Shown here: positions 8,685 to 18,152 of the stretch, in pieces
How the letters are laid out: the number at the start of each line of letters is the position of its first letter
Position numbering within the stretch: the stretch's first letter is position 1
Source of the DNA: Streptomyces dangxiongensis
GTDB lineage: Bacteria > Actinomycetota > Actinomycetes > Streptomycetales > Streptomycetaceae
Direction: 5' to 3'
Assembly: GCF_003675325.1 (NCBI RefSeq)
Contig: NZ_CP033073.1
Location: 2,418,001 to 2,482,000, forward strand
DNA length: 64,000 nucleotides
Made by a program: the position numbers and the translations under genes
Notes under the pieces: generated by a model
Seen by the model: only the letters and a program-made list of their open reading frames with translations
The model's database searches: none
What the model was told of the DNA's origin: nothing

Positions 8685-8714
8685 TTCGCCCTGCTCACGA
8701 GCAGTTCCTATCGT
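8685..8714 (+). promoter_or_regulatory. Candidate gcvH promoter with a palindrome in its spacer
   Basis: TTCGCC (8685-8690) and TATCGT (8709-8714) have an 18-base spacer, 14 bases of which form the perfect palindrome CTGCTC-AC-GAGCAG (8691-8704). The -35 is weak and the -10 fits the TANNNT pattern. The palindrome is positioned as a repressor or spacer-binding activator site would be. Confidence 0.35.
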
Positions 8715-8758
8715 CCCCCCTTCATCAGCACTCCCGCGCGTACAGGAGAATTCAGGCC

Positions 8759-9136
8759 ATGAGCAACCCCCAGCAGCTGCGGTACAGCAAGGAGCACGAG
8801 TGGCTGTCGACCGCCGAGGACGGCGTCGCGACGGTCGGCATCACCGAGTTCGCGGCCAACGCGCTCGGCGATGTGGTCTACGCCCAGCTCCCCGAGGTCG
8901 GCACCACCGTCGAGGCGGGCGAGACCTGCGGTGAACTGGAGTCGACGAAGTCGGTCTCCGACCTGTACTCGCCGGTCTCCGGTGAGATCACCGAGATCAA
9001 CGAGGACGTCGTCAACGACCCCTCGCTGGTGAACTCCGCCCCCTTCGAGGGCGGCTGGCTGTTCAAGGTACGCGTCACGGAGGAGCCGGCCGACCTGCTC
9101 TCCGCCGACGAGTACGCCGCCCACACCGCCGGCTGA
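8759..9136 (+). CDS. gcvH: Glycine cleavage system H protein
   Basis: A 125-residue lipoyl carrier that shuttles the aminomethyl intermediate between the P, T and L proteins. The lipoylation motif is visible as [14 protein letters not shown], with the modified lysine in ESTKS at about residue 63. The N-terminus ([10 protein letters not shown]) and the [12 protein letters not shown] segment are typical, and the length is normal. AGGAG lies 9 bases before the ATG. It stands 136 bases after gcvT and 14 bases before glyA. The P subunit is not in this window. Confidence 0.97.
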   Translation: MSNPQQLRYSKEHEWLSTAEDGVATVGITEFAANALGDVVYAQLPEVGTTVEAGETCGELESTKSVSDLYSPVSGEITEINEDVVNDPSLVNSAPFEGGWLFKVRVTEEPADLLSADEYAAHTAG

Positions 9137-9150
9137 GGAGTCGTAGCCGC

Positions 9151-10416
9151 ATGACTGTCCTGAACACGCCCCTGCACGAGCTCGACCCGGAGATCGCCGC
9201 CGCGGTCGACGCGGAGCTGAACCGCCAGCAGTCCACGCTGGAGATGATCGCGTCCGAGAACTTCGCGCCGCTCGCGGTGATGGAGGCCCAGGGCTCGGTC
9301 CTGACCAACAAGTACGCCGAGGGCTACCCGGGCCGCCGCTACTACGGCGGCTGCGAGCACGTCGACGTCGCCGAGCAGATCGCCATCGACCGGGTCAAGG
9401 AGCTGTTCGGCGCCGAGTACGCCAACGTGCAGCCCCACTCCGGTGCCTCCGCGAACCAGGCGGCCCTGTTCGCCCTGGCCCGGCCCGGGGACACCATCCT
9501 CGGCCTGGACCTGGCGCACGGTGGCCACCTGACCCACGGGATGCGGCTGAACTTCTCCGGCAAGCAGTTCGACGTGGTCGCGTACCACGTGGACGTGGAG
9601 ACCGGCCTGGTCGACATGGCCGAGGTCGAGCGGCTGGCCAAGGAGCACCGCCCGAAGGTGATCATCGCCGGCTGGTCGGCGTACCCGCGTCAGCTCGACT
9701 TCGCCGAGTTCCGCCGGATCGCCGACGAGGTCGAGGCGTACCTGTGGGTCGACATGGCGCACTTCGCGGGCCTCGTCGCCGCCGGCCTCCACCCCAACCC
9801 GGTGGAGTACGCGGACGTGGTCACCTCCACGACCCACAAGACCCTCGGCGGCCCGCGCGGCGGCATCATCCTCGCGAAGAAGGACTTCGCGAAGAAGCTG
9901 AACTCCTCCGTCTTCCCCGGCTTCCAGGGCGGTCCCCTGGAGCACGTGATCGCGGCGAAGGCGGTCTCCTTCAAGGTCGCCGCCTCGCAGGAGTTCGCGG
10001 AGCGCCAGCGCCGTACGGTGGAGGGTGCGCGCATCCTCGCCGAGCGGCTGACGGCGGCGGACGCCCGCGAGGCCGGCGTGAACGTCCTGTCCGGCGGCAC
10101 CGACGTGCACCTGATCCTGGTGGACCTGCGTGCCTCGGAGCTGGACGGGCAGCAGGCCGAGGACCGGCTCCACGAGGTCGGCATCACGGTCAACCGCAAC
10201 GCCGTCCCGGACGACCCGCGCCCGCCGATGGTCACCTCCGGCCTGCGGATCGGTACGCCGGCCCTCGCGACCCGCGGCTTCACGGCCGAGGACTTCGCCG
10301 AGGTCGCGGACGTGATCGCCGAGACGCTGAAGCCGTCCTACGACGCCGAGGCCCTCAAGGCCCGGGTGAAGGCCCTGGCCGACAAGCACCCGCTGTACCC
10401 GGGACTGAACAAGTAA
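9151..10416 (+). CDS. glyA: Serine hydroxymethyltransferase
   Basis: A 421-residue PLP enzyme interconverting serine and glycine with THF/methylene-THF. Visible signatures are [10 protein letters not shown], the glycine-rich [15 protein letters not shown], the [10 protein letters not shown] phosphate-binding region, and the PLP lysine in [14 protein letters not shown] at about residue 230. Length and end (HPLYPG) match the family. It follows gcvH by 14 bases, so it is probably co-transcribed. With methylene-THF from glycine cleavage it would turn a second glycine into serine, feeding the next gene. Confidence 0.97.
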   Translation: MTVLNTPLHELDPEIAAAVDAELNRQQSTLEMIASENFAPLAVMEAQGSVLTNKYAEGYPGRRYYGGCEHVDVAEQIAIDRVKELFGAEYANVQPHSGASANQAALFALARPGDTILGLDLAHGGHLTHGMRLNFSGKQFDVVAYHVDVETGLVDMAEVERLAKEHRPKVIIAGWSAYPRQLDFAEFRRIADEVEAYLWVDMAHFAGLVAAGLHPNPVEYADVVTSTTHKTLGGPRGGIILAKKDFAKKLNSSVFPGFQGGPLEHVIAAKAVSFKVAASQEFAERQRRTVEGARILAERLTAADAREAGVNVLSGGTDVHLILVDLRASELDGQQAEDRLHEVGITVNRNAVPDDPRPPMVTSGLRIGTPALATRGFTAEDFAEVADVIAETLKPSYDAEALKARVKALADKHPLYPGLNK

Positions 10417-10428
10417 GTCACCTTTCGC

Positions 10429-10481
10429 CGGGCACCGCGCACACTGGAAGGACCTGGAAGAACCAGAGCGCGCGGTGCCCG
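10429..10481 (+). terminator. Large hairpin between glyA and sdaA
   Basis: A perfect 12-bp outer stem (10429-10440 with 10470-10481) encloses a 29-base loop that can form a smaller CTGG/CCAG stem. It starts 13 bases after the glyA stop and ends 46 bases before the sdaA start. There is no T-run. It may partly terminate or protect the upstream transcript. Confidence 0.55.
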
Positions 10482-10527
10482 CACCCTGTACCGCCTTTTG
10501 CACCACCCCCGCATTGAGGAGTCATCC

Positions 10528-11895
<1,368 letters not shown>

Positions 11896-11931
11896 CCGCC
11901 GTTCTCCCGGGGGCTACCCCGAAGTAACCGC

Positions 11932-11974
11932 ATACCCCTACGCTGCCGCCGACCAGGCGACAGCGAAGGGGTAT
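11932..11974 (+). promoter_or_regulatory. Inverted repeat covering the ribosome site of the PI-PLC-like gene
   Basis: Fourteen-base arms at 11932-11945 and 11961-11974 match at 13 positions (one A-A mismatch), with a 15-base loop. The right arm contains AAGGGG, the probable ribosome site of the gene starting at 11981. The same stretch holds TACGCT (11939-11944), a possible -10, so DNA-operator and RNA-hairpin readings are both open. Confidence 0.55.
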
Positions 11975-11980
11975 TGACAC

Positions 11981-13012
11981 ATGCGCAGAGTGAGACGGGC
12001 GGTGGCACCGCTGGGAGCCGCCGCTCTGCTGGTGATGGCGCCGGGCAACGCCCACGCGGCGTCGCCCAAGTTATCCGCGACGACGGCCGTCGGCACGCAC
12101 AACGCGTACGACAAGGCCAAGTACACGTACTTCGCGCAGGCGTTGGACTCGGGCGCCTCGCTGCTGGAGCTGGACGTGTACGCGGACAGCGTCAGCCACC
12201 GCTGGCGGGTCAGCCACAGCAACCCGCTGGGCGACGACAACAACTGCGAGGCCGCGAAGACACCGGCCGAGCTGTACGGCAAGAGCCGCAACCAGGACCT
12301 CGGCGGCTGCCTGGACAACATGGCCGCCTGGAACCAACTGCACCCCGACCACCCGCCGATCGTCGTCAAGGTCGAGCTGAAGGCCGGCTTCGACGACAAC
12401 GCGGGCCTCGGCCCGGACGAGTTCGACACGCTCGTCGCGCAGAAGCTCGGCGGCAGCGTCTACAAGCCCGCCGCCCTGCTGGGCGGAACGTACGGCACCC
12501 TGGACGCCGCAGCGAAGGCCGACGCCTGGCCCACCCGCGACGCCCTCCGGGGCAAGTTCGTCTTCGAACTGATCCCGGGCACGGTGGAACAGTCCAATCC
12601 GTTCGACCACTACTGGACGGACGAGGAGTACGGCGACCGCCTGCGCGACCTGTACGCGGCCGGGAACATCGCCGCGGCCCAGGCCTTCCCCGCCGTGCTC
12701 GGCGCCGCGGGCGGCGACCCGCGCACCAGCCGCTACGACGCCTCGATCCGGCCCTGGTTCGTGTTCTTCGACGGTGACGCGGCCACCTACGTCAACAGCG
12801 GCTACGACACCTCGTTCTACTCCGCGAACCACTACATCCTGATCACGACGGACGCCCACAACGTCTCCCCGGCCATCTCCGCCACCGACCCGACGGACGC
12901 CGAAGTCGCCGCGCGGCTCGCACTGCTGGCCCAGCGTCACGCGAGTCTGATCACCTCGGACTGGTCGGCGAAGTCACCGGCCGTGCTGAGTTCGGTGACC
13001 ACCCGGGGCTGA
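11981..13012 (+). CDS. Secreted Ca2+-dependent phosphatidylinositol-specific phospholipase C-like protein
   Basis: A 343-residue exported protein. A Sec signal peptide (basic MRRVRR, hydrophobic core, cleavage after NAHA or nearby) precedes a PI-PLC-like TIM barrel. VGTHNAYDK carries the first expected catalytic histidine, LLELDVYAD supplies acidic metal or base residues, and WRVSHSNPLGDD the second histidine. KVELKAGF is the next core strand. This layout resembles the calcium-dependent PI-PLC described from Streptomyces antibioticus; the comparison is from memory. It could cleave phosphoinositides or related lipids outside the cell. It follows sdaA after 85 bases but probably has its own promoter. 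Confidence 0.8.
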   Translation: MRRVRRAVAPLGAAALLVMAPGNAHAASPKLSATTAVGTHNAYDKAKYTYFAQALDSGASLLELDVYADSVSHRWRVSHSNPLGDDNNCEAAKTPAELYGKSRNQDLGGCLDNMAAWNQLHPDHPPIVVKVELKAGFDDNAGLGPDEFDTLVAQKLGGSVYKPAALLGGTYGTLDAAAKADAWPTRDALRGKFVFELIPGTVEQSNPFDHYWTDEEYGDRLRDLYAAGNIAAAQAFPAVLGAAGGDPRTSRYDASIRPWFVFFDGDAATYVNSGYDTSFYSANHYILITTDAHNVSPAISATDPTDAEVAARLALLAQRHASLITSDWSAKSPAVLSSVTTRG

Positions 13013-13031
13013 GGTTCCGGCCACGGCCGCA

Positions 13032-13048
13032 GGGGGCACAACTCCCCC
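13032..13048 (+). promoter_or_regulatory. GGGGG/CCCCC hairpin immediately before the lysozyme start codon
   Basis: GGGGG (13032-13036) and CCCCC (13044-13048) flank a 7-base loop, and the ATG begins at the next base. AGGGGG is the only ribosome-site-like sequence present, so folding would hide it. Confidence 0.4.
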
Positions 13049-13603
13049 ATGCTCCATGGCATCGACGTCAGCGCCTACCAGTCCTCCTCCTATGCCACGG
13101 ACGGCCTCTCCTTCGTCTTCGTCAAGGCGACGGAGGGCCGTTCGTACGTCAGTCCCCGGCTGTCCGCGCAAGAGAAGCGGGCCCGTGACGCCGGGCTGGT
13201 CGTCGGCTTCTACCACTTCCTGTGGCCCGGCGACCTCACCGCCCAGGCCGAGTACTTCCTGGGGCACACCCCCGACCGGCCGGGCGACATCCTCGCCGTC
13301 GACTGGGAGACCACCGGCGACGGCACGCACGCGAGCAACGCGGAGAAGGACCGCTTCCTGCGCGAGCTCAAGGAACTGCGGCCGGACAACCGGGTCGTCC
13401 TCTACTGCAACCGCCACTTCTGGCTGACGGTCGACACCACCTCGTACGCGGGCGACGGGCTCTGGATCGCCGACTACGTCACGGCCGGCAAGCCCCGCAT
13501 CAAGGCCCGGTGGCTGTTCCACCAGTACACCAGCGAGCCGCACGACAAGGACGTGGCCCGGTTCGCGCAGGAGGACGACCTGCGCGCGTGGGCCACGCCC
13601 TGA
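13049..13603 (+). CDS. Glycoside hydrolase family 25 (lysozyme-like) protein
   Basis: A 184-residue single-domain GH25 muramidase-like protein. GIDVSAYQ at residues 4-11 begins the barrel with a catalytic-face aspartate, AGLVVGFYHFLWPG is a conserved strand and loop, and the DxE pair appears as AVDWETTG. WLFHQYTSE is the usual C-terminal strand. There is no signal peptide and no cell-wall-binding repeat, so the protein either stays inside, leaves by another path, or acts on lysis. It lies 36 bases after the PI-PLC-like gene and may share its transcript. Confidence 0.82.
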   Translation: MLHGIDVSAYQSSSYATDGLSFVFVKATEGRSYVSPRLSAQEKRARDAGLVVGFYHFLWPGDLTAQAEYFLGHTPDRPGDILAVDWETTGDGTHASNAEKDRFLRELKELRPDNRVVLYCNRHFWLTVDTTSYAGDGLWIADYVTAGKPRIKARWLFHQYTSEPHDKDVARFAQEDDLRAWATP

Positions 13604-13619
13604 GGGCCGTGCGGAGGCG

Positions 13620-14282
13620 TCAGCCCCGGAAGTCCGCCGGACGCTCCGGGGACGCCTCCGCCAGGGCCTTGCGCACGGCCTCGGTGCCGGCGCGCAGGCC
13701 GTAGACCGGGGTGCCGGGCTGCTGGCGCCAGGAGTCGTCGATGCTGCCCGCGTCGACCGTGTCGAAGCCCAGCTCCCCGATCAGGTCGCGGACGGTCCGC
13801 TTGGCCGCCTCGTCGTCGCCGGCGACCGGGAGGGCCATGCGCTCGGGGTCGCCGGCGGGCCGGCCGCGGTCCAGGATGTCCTGCGCGTAGGTGCCGTTGA
13901 AGGCCTTGATCACCGGGTGGCCGAGGTGCCGCTCGGTCCAGCGGCTCTCGGTCAGACCCTCGTCCTCGACGGCGGCGATCCGGCCGTCGCGCTGCTGCGG
14001 GTAGTAGTTGCCGGTGTCGATCACCGCGACGCCCTCGGCCGCGCCGTCCAGCAGGCCGGCGGGAAGGTCCGGGACCGCCTTCAGCGGGACGGTGACGACG
14101 ACGACCTGGGCGCCCACGGCCGCCTCCTCGGCCCGGACCGCGGTCGCGCCGGTCTCCGCCGCCAGGTCGCCGAGCGTCTCGGGGCCGCGGGAGTTGGCCA
14201 CGGAGACGTCGTGGCCGAGGGCGGTGAGCCGCCGGGTGAGGTTGCCGCCGATGTTGCCCGCGCCGATGATGCCGATCTTCAT
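13620..14282 (-). CDS. NADPH-dependent F420 reductase-like NAD(P)-binding protein
   Basis: A 220-residue Rossmann protein opening with MKIGIIGAGNIGGNLTRRL, a dinucleotide-binding fold as in F420H2:NADP oxidoreductase and its relatives. VSVANSRGPETL follows beta-2, where a Ser-Arg pair often accepts the 2'-phosphate of NADPH. VIDTGNYYPQRDG-like and VIKAFNGTYAQDI segments are typical. It would transfer hydride between NADP and a flavin-like cofactor, but many family members have unknown substrates. The ATG at 14282 has GGAAGGG upstream. It converges on the GH25 gene. Inverted arms GGTTGTCG/CGACAACC at 14298-14338 lie in its promoter region. Confidence 0.8.
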   Translation of the reverse strand: MKIGIIGAGNIGGNLTRRLTALGHDVSVANSRGPETLGDLAAETGATAVRAEEAAVGAQVVVVTVPLKAVPDLPAGLLDGAAEGVAVIDTGNYYPQQRDGRIAAVEDEGLTESRWTERHLGHPVIKAFNGTYAQDILDRGRPAGDPERMALPVAGDDEAAKRTVRDLIGELGFDTVDAGSIDDSWRQQPGTPVYGLRAGTEAVRKALAEASPERPADFRG

Positions 14283-14385
14283 GACACGCCCTTCCGGGGT
14301 TGTCGATGCATGTGCATGGGTTCTGTGTCCCGACAACCGCGCGGGGCGGCGGGCTATTCCGTCGCCGCGGCGACCGGGTGAACGC

Positions 14386-14740
14386 TCATGGACGTACGAC
14401 GATCCTGCCCGTGTGCCGGCCGGCCTCCATCTGACGGTGCGCGTCGCCCGACCCGCTCCAGGCCGTCGTGGACCTCGGCGATCACCGGGCGCAGGGTGCC
14501 GCCGGTCAGCCCGGACCACAGGTAGTGGGCGGCACGGCGACGGCCGTCCGCGCTGCCGGTGAGGGTGAGGTCGTTGTAGCCGTGCACCGTCAGCGGCCAG
14601 TTCCGCGCGAGTTCCGTGGTGCGCTCGGACAGCCAGCCGTGACCGGTCACCCTGGCGTCGTCGGCCGCCGCCACGCCCAGCTCCCGGAAGTGCGGCCCGC
14701 CGATCGCGTGGACCACCGGCCGGGCACCGACGCGACGAGC
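14386..14740 (-). pseudogene. C-terminal remnant of a zinc-type/quinone oxidoreductase, frameshifted
   Basis: The minus strand reads VVHAIGGPHFRELG ... WPLTVHGYNDLTL ... GGTLRPVIAEVHDGLERVG, the substrate-domain end of a medium-chain dehydrogenase/reductase. The frame then breaks near 14445: shifting one base gives DAHRQMEAGRHTGRIVVRP and a stop at 14386, which is the standard family end (AH...M..G...GKIV). The N-terminal catalytic and most of the NADP-binding parts are missing. It is therefore truncated and frameshifted, not a short real gene. Confidence 0.75.
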
Positions 14741-14760
14741 ACGCGGTCGGGCGGGGCCGG

Positions 14761-14960
14761 GGATGGGCGGCGGCGCTGGCCGGTCCGGCGGTCGCGGCGG
14801 CCCTGCGCGCGAGCCACGGGGATCCGGCGCGCCCCTGGACGGTGGCGGAACCCGGCGCCGCCGGCGGGCTGTCCCGCGCGGCGTTCGCCCGCCGGTTCAC
14901 GGCGTCGGTCGGGGAGCCGCCGCTGACACATCTGACTACGGGGTGGCGCCGGGCCGGTAC
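14761..14960 (+). pseudogene. Remnant of an AraC-family regulator (DNA-binding domain fragment)
   Basis: The plus strand reads WAAALAGPAVAAALRASHGD, PARPWTVAEP, then GLSRAAFARRFTASVGEPPLTHLT, which is the first helix-turn-helix and linker of an AraC/XylS regulator. No start codon or cupin domain precedes it, and the sequence loses identity at GWRRAG, where the second helix-turn-helix should continue. It abuts the oxidoreductase remnant, probably its former divergent or neighbouring partner. Confidence 0.72.
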
Positions 14961-15048
14961 CGCGCGGGCGGTGGCTGAACCGGCCGCCGGGGCGCGCGGA
15001 CGGCGCGGGGGGTGCCGGTCCCCGCGGGACGGGCACCCCCTGCCGTCG

Positions 15049-15261
15049 TCACTTGCTCAGGTAGGCCCAGAACTCGTCGAACGACAGCACCTTGTCGCCG
15101 TTGAGGTCACGGGTGCGGATGATGGCCTCCGCCACCGTCTCGGTGACGTTCCAGTCACCCTGCTGGGCCAGGGCGGACTTGAACTCCGCCGCGGTGATGA
15201 AACCGTCACCGTCCACGTCGATCCGCTGGAACTGCTTGCGTGCTTCCTCGATGTCCGCCAC
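15049..15261 (-). CDS. Small EF-hand calcium-binding protein
   Basis: A 70-residue cytoplasmic protein made of one pair of EF-hands. Loop 1 is DVDGDGFITAAE (residues 15-26) and loop 2 is DLNGDKVLSFDE (residues 52-63); both have acidic or Asn ligands at positions 1, 3 and 5 and Glu at position 12, so both should bind calcium. The start is GTG with AAAGGGG upstream, next to a run of seven A. Streptomyces carry several such calmodulin-like proteins, thought to buffer or sense calcium during development. No partner is evident here. Confidence 0.9.
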   Translation of the reverse strand: MADIEEARKQFQRIDVDGDGFITAAEFKSALAQQGDWNVTETVAEAIIRTRDLNGDKVLSFDEFWAYLSK

Positions 15262-15429
15262 CGATCCGCCCCTTTTTTTGTTCGTGTGTCACATGCCGTA
15301 CCGGCGTTCTGTCGCTGGTCAGATTAACGGCCCCCGGGAACGGTGAGTGCGGCGGCCACCCGGGCGTCGGCGCCGTCGTCGGCGTCTGCGAGTCTGGTCG
15401 TACGGCGGGCGAAGACCGGAGGGGTGGCC

Positions 15430-16068
15430 TTGGAGACCTTGCGGGACGTTCTCGGTGCGGCGGCGGCGGGTGTCTTCCCGCCGCCCGACGGCGGTACGAC
15501 GGTCCTGCCGCAGGCGTCACCGCGGGACGCGGGGGTGCTGTCGTTCACCGCGCACGCGGTCGTCTTCACGGACGAGGACCCGGCGTGGGTGGCGCGGACG
15601 CTGTGCGCCGTGGAGTGCGATCCGCTGGCGGCGCCGATGCATCCGCGCTTCCTGGCCGCCCTCATGGACCGGACGGGGCGGCGGGCCGAGACGGTCGACG
15701 CGTTGCTGGTGGGCTCCCCGCTGCCGGGTGGACCACCGCTCGCGCTGCGGGAGATCGAGGACGCCGGCCATCCCCGGATCCGGTACGCGCGGGAGCGCCG
15801 GGACGAGGTGCGTGCCTGGGCCGCCGAGGGCGGGGTGCTGGTCGTGGGGCGCGGGGTCGCCGGACGGCTCGAGGTGTCGGTCGAGGTGGCCGAGGACGCC
15901 CGCCGGCCTGGTCTGGGCCGGCTGCTGGTGACCGCCGCCCGGCATCTGGTCACGGAACCGCTGTGGGCGCAGGTGACCCCGGGGAACGCCCGCAGCCTGC
16001 GGGCGTTCCTGGCGGCCGGTTACCGCCCGGTGGGTGCGGAGGCGCTGCTGCTCGCCCCGGGCGGCTGA
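15430..16068 (+). CDS. GNAT-family N-acetyltransferase-like protein
   Basis: A protein of about 212 residues with a C-terminal GNAT core: GVLVVGRGVAGRLEVSVEV forms beta-4, followed by EDARRPGLGRLLVTAARHL as the acetyl-CoA pyrophosphate loop and helix, and PLWAQVTPGNARSLRAFLAAGYRPVG as the closing motif. The N-terminal half (FTAHAVVFTDEDP, CDPLAAPMHPRFL) is specific to this actinobacterial group. I place the start at TTG 15430 because GGAGGGG lies about 6 bases upstream and the conserved part begins there; GTG at 15343 or 15424 are alternatives. Substrate unknown. Confidence 0.75.
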   Translation: METLRDVLGAAAAGVFPPPDGGTTVLPQASPRDAGVLSFTAHAVVFTDEDPAWVARTLCAVECDPLAAPMHPRFLAALMDRTGRRAETVDALLVGSPLPGGPPLALREIEDAGHPRIRYARERRDEVRAWAAEGGVLVVGRGVAGRLEVSVEVAEDARRPGLGRLLVTAARHLVTEPLWAQVTPGNARSLRAFLAAGYRPVGAEALLLAPGG

Positions 16069-16075
16069 GCGGGCG

Positions 16076-17266
16076 TCAGCGGAAGATGCCGGTGTGGCCG
16101 AGGGAGTAGCGGCCCGGCTGGGGGTAGACGGCGAGGCCGTGGGGGCCGCTGCCGACCTTGATGCGGGCCAGTTGGGTGCCGGTGCGGGTGTCGATGGCGT
16201 AGACCTCGGCGTTGTAGCGGCCGGACAGCCACAGGACCTTGCCGTCGGCGGAGACGCCGCCCATGTCGGGGCTGCCGCCGCCGGGTAGGTCCCACTTCCT
16301 GGTGAGGCGGTTCCGGGTGAAGTCGAAGACCGAGATGGTGCCCTCGCCGCGGTTGGAGACGTACATCTCCCGCGAGTCCCGGCTGACGTAGAGGCCGTGG
16401 GCGCCCTTGCCGGTGGCGAGGAAGCGGGGCCGGGCGAACGTGTCGCCGTCGAGGATCCACAGGCCGTTGGCCATCATGTCGGCGATGTAGAACAGCTTGC
16501 CGTCCGGGGAGATCTTCACATCCTGCGGCATCGCGCCGTGGAACGGCAGTTTCCGCTGGGCCACGACCTTCATCCGGGCGGTGTCGACCTTGAGCAGTTC
16601 GCCGCTGAACTCGCAGGAGACGATGAAGTAGCGGCCGTCGGCGGAGAAGTCGGCGTGGTTGACGCCGTAGCAGCTTACCGGGACGGACTTGACGACCTTC
16701 ATGGTGTGCGCGTCGCGGAAGACCAGCCGGCGGTCCATGGAGGCCATGACCACCGCGTACTTCCCGTCGGGCGTGAAGTACAGGTTGTACGGGTCGTGCA
16801 CGTCGACCGGTTCGCCGGCCTTGCCGGTCCTGGGGTCGATGGGGGTGAGGCTGTTGCCGAGGTCGTTGTTGACCCAGAGGGTCTTCAGGTCCCAGGACGG
16901 TACGACGTGCTGGGGCTGGCGGCCGACCGGGATGGTGTCGACGACCCGGTAGGTCACGGGGTCGATGACGCTGACGGTGTCGGAGTTGGTGTTGGGGACG
17001 TACACGCGGGAGGGGAAGCCCCGGACCGCGGGCGAGAGCCGGCCGGGCCGGTCGGCGGCGTACAGGTCGGCCGGGTCCTCCACCGGCGGCATCCCGGGCA
17101 GCACGTTCACCCGGGGCTGTCTGCGCACCTCCGGCTGGACCGGGGCCTTGCTGGCGGGGGACTCGCTCGCGTGGGACCCGGTCCCGCCGTCGCACGCGGA
17201 CAGCAGGGTCAGGACGATGACGGCGGCACCGGCGGCCAGCAGGCGGGCGGCTTTCGTGGTTCGCAT
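16076..17266 (-). CDS. YncE/YVTN-type beta-propeller lipoprotein
   Basis: A 396-residue exported lipoprotein: a basic N-terminus, hydrophobic core and lipobox LSAC at about residue 25, a Ser/Pro-rich linker, then a seven-bladed propeller. Repeats of the VSVIDPVTYRVVDTIPVG type recur (for example ISVFDFTRNRLTRKWDLPGG and VYAIDTRTGTQLARIKVG). Such propellers act as binding scaffolds at the cell surface; no catalytic motif is visible. Its ATG overlaps the stop of the deacetylase-like gene by one base (TGATG), so the two are coupled and probably work together on the envelope. It converges on the acetyltransferase gene with a 7-base gap. Confidence 0.85.
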   Translation of the reverse strand: MRTTKAARLLAAGAAVIVLTLLSACDGGTGSHASESPASKAPVQPEVRRQPRVNVLPGMPPVEDPADLYAADRPGRLSPAVRGFPSRVYVPNTNSDTVSVIDPVTYRVVDTIPVGRQPQHVVPSWDLKTLWVNNDLGNSLTPIDPRTGKAGEPVDVHDPYNLYFTPDGKYAVVMASMDRRLVFRDAHTMKVVKSVPVSCYGVNHADFSADGRYFIVSCEFSGELLKVDTARMKVVAQRKLPFHGAMPQDVKISPDGKLFYIADMMANGLWILDGDTFARPRFLATGKGAHGLYVSRDSREMYVSNRGEGTISVFDFTRNRLTRKWDLPGGGSPDMGGVSADGKVLWLSGRYNAEVYAIDTRTGTQLARIKVGSGPHGLAVYPQPGRYSLGHTGIFR

Positions 17267-18074
17267 CAGCTCAGCAGCTCCGTGGTGGTGACCGCGCGCA
17301 GTCCGCGACGGCCGAGTTCGGTCAGGAGGTCGGGGAGGGCGGCGACCGTGTCCGGATATCCGAGGTGCAGGCTCACCACCGAGCCGTTCCGTACGGTGTC
17401 GAGGACCGTGCGGGTGACGGCGGCGGCGCCCGGGCGGGTGTAGTCGAGCGAGTCGACGTCGTACGACAGCACGTGGGGGTAGCCCGCGGCCTGGGCCAGC
17501 CGGGTGACGAGCGGGGAGGCGGTGGGGGCGCGGGAGGGGCGGAACCAGGTGCCGATGGATCCGGTGAGCCGCCGCAGCCGCTCGGCGCAGTCGGTGATCT
17601 CCCGGCGGGCGCCGGCCTCGGTCATCGCGTTGACGGAGATGTGCCGCTGGGTGTGGTTGCCGAGGTCGTGGCCCCCGTCGAGGATACGGCGGGCGACGTC
17701 CGGGTGTTCGTCCAGCCAGGCGCCGACGGCGAGCACGGTGAGCCGGGCGCCGTGCCGCTCGGCCCCGGTGAACAGGGTGTGGGCGAGGGCGGGGTCGCCC
17801 TGGCCGTGGAAGGTGAGGGCCACCTGGGGGCGGGTGCGCGGGCCGTGGGTGATCTGGGCGGGCAGGCCGGGGTAGGCGCGGGGGGCGGGGGCCGTCGCGG
17901 GACGCGCGGCCGGGGCGGCGGACGTCGGGGAGGTGGAGGCCGGGGAGGTGGAGGCCGGGGCGGGGGGCGGGCGGCCCGGCCGGTGCCGCAACCGGCGGCG
18001 AACGCGCCGCCGGCGACGAGCCCCGCGCCCGCGCGCAGCACTTCGCGTCGGTTGGTGGTGGTCACTCGCACCAT
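17266..18074 (-). pseudogene. Polysaccharide deacetylase-like exported protein, apparent frameshift
   Basis: Two frames are needed. From ATG 18074 comes a twin-arginine lipoprotein signal (TNRREVLRAG, hydrophobic stretch, lipobox AAGC); the mature domain (QVALTFHGQGDPA, DLGNHTQRH, TWFRPSRAP, VVSLHLGYPDT) lies in another frame down to 17266. They join if one base is missing in the G6 run at 17962-17967 (or two are extra). The domain is a NodB-type fold, but the usual TFDDGP motif reads TFHGQG, so the metal-binding aspartate is replaced; both histidines of the NHTQRH motif remain. It is either a sequencing error or a real loss of export. A TTG start at 17991 without a signal is an alternative. 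The gene is coupled to the propeller lipoprotein. Confidence 0.65.
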
Positions 18075-18152
18075 TTAAGGCGTGATGGGTGGAAAAACCG
18101 CCGATTAGCCCGACCGGGGGGGCGGTTTCGGGTCGCTACGCCGGGAGGGGCG

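Noticed and set aside
14647..15036. A 129-codon minus-strand frame in the remnant region.
   Set aside because: Proline/arginine-rich shadow of the two gene remnants, with no family pattern or ribosome site.
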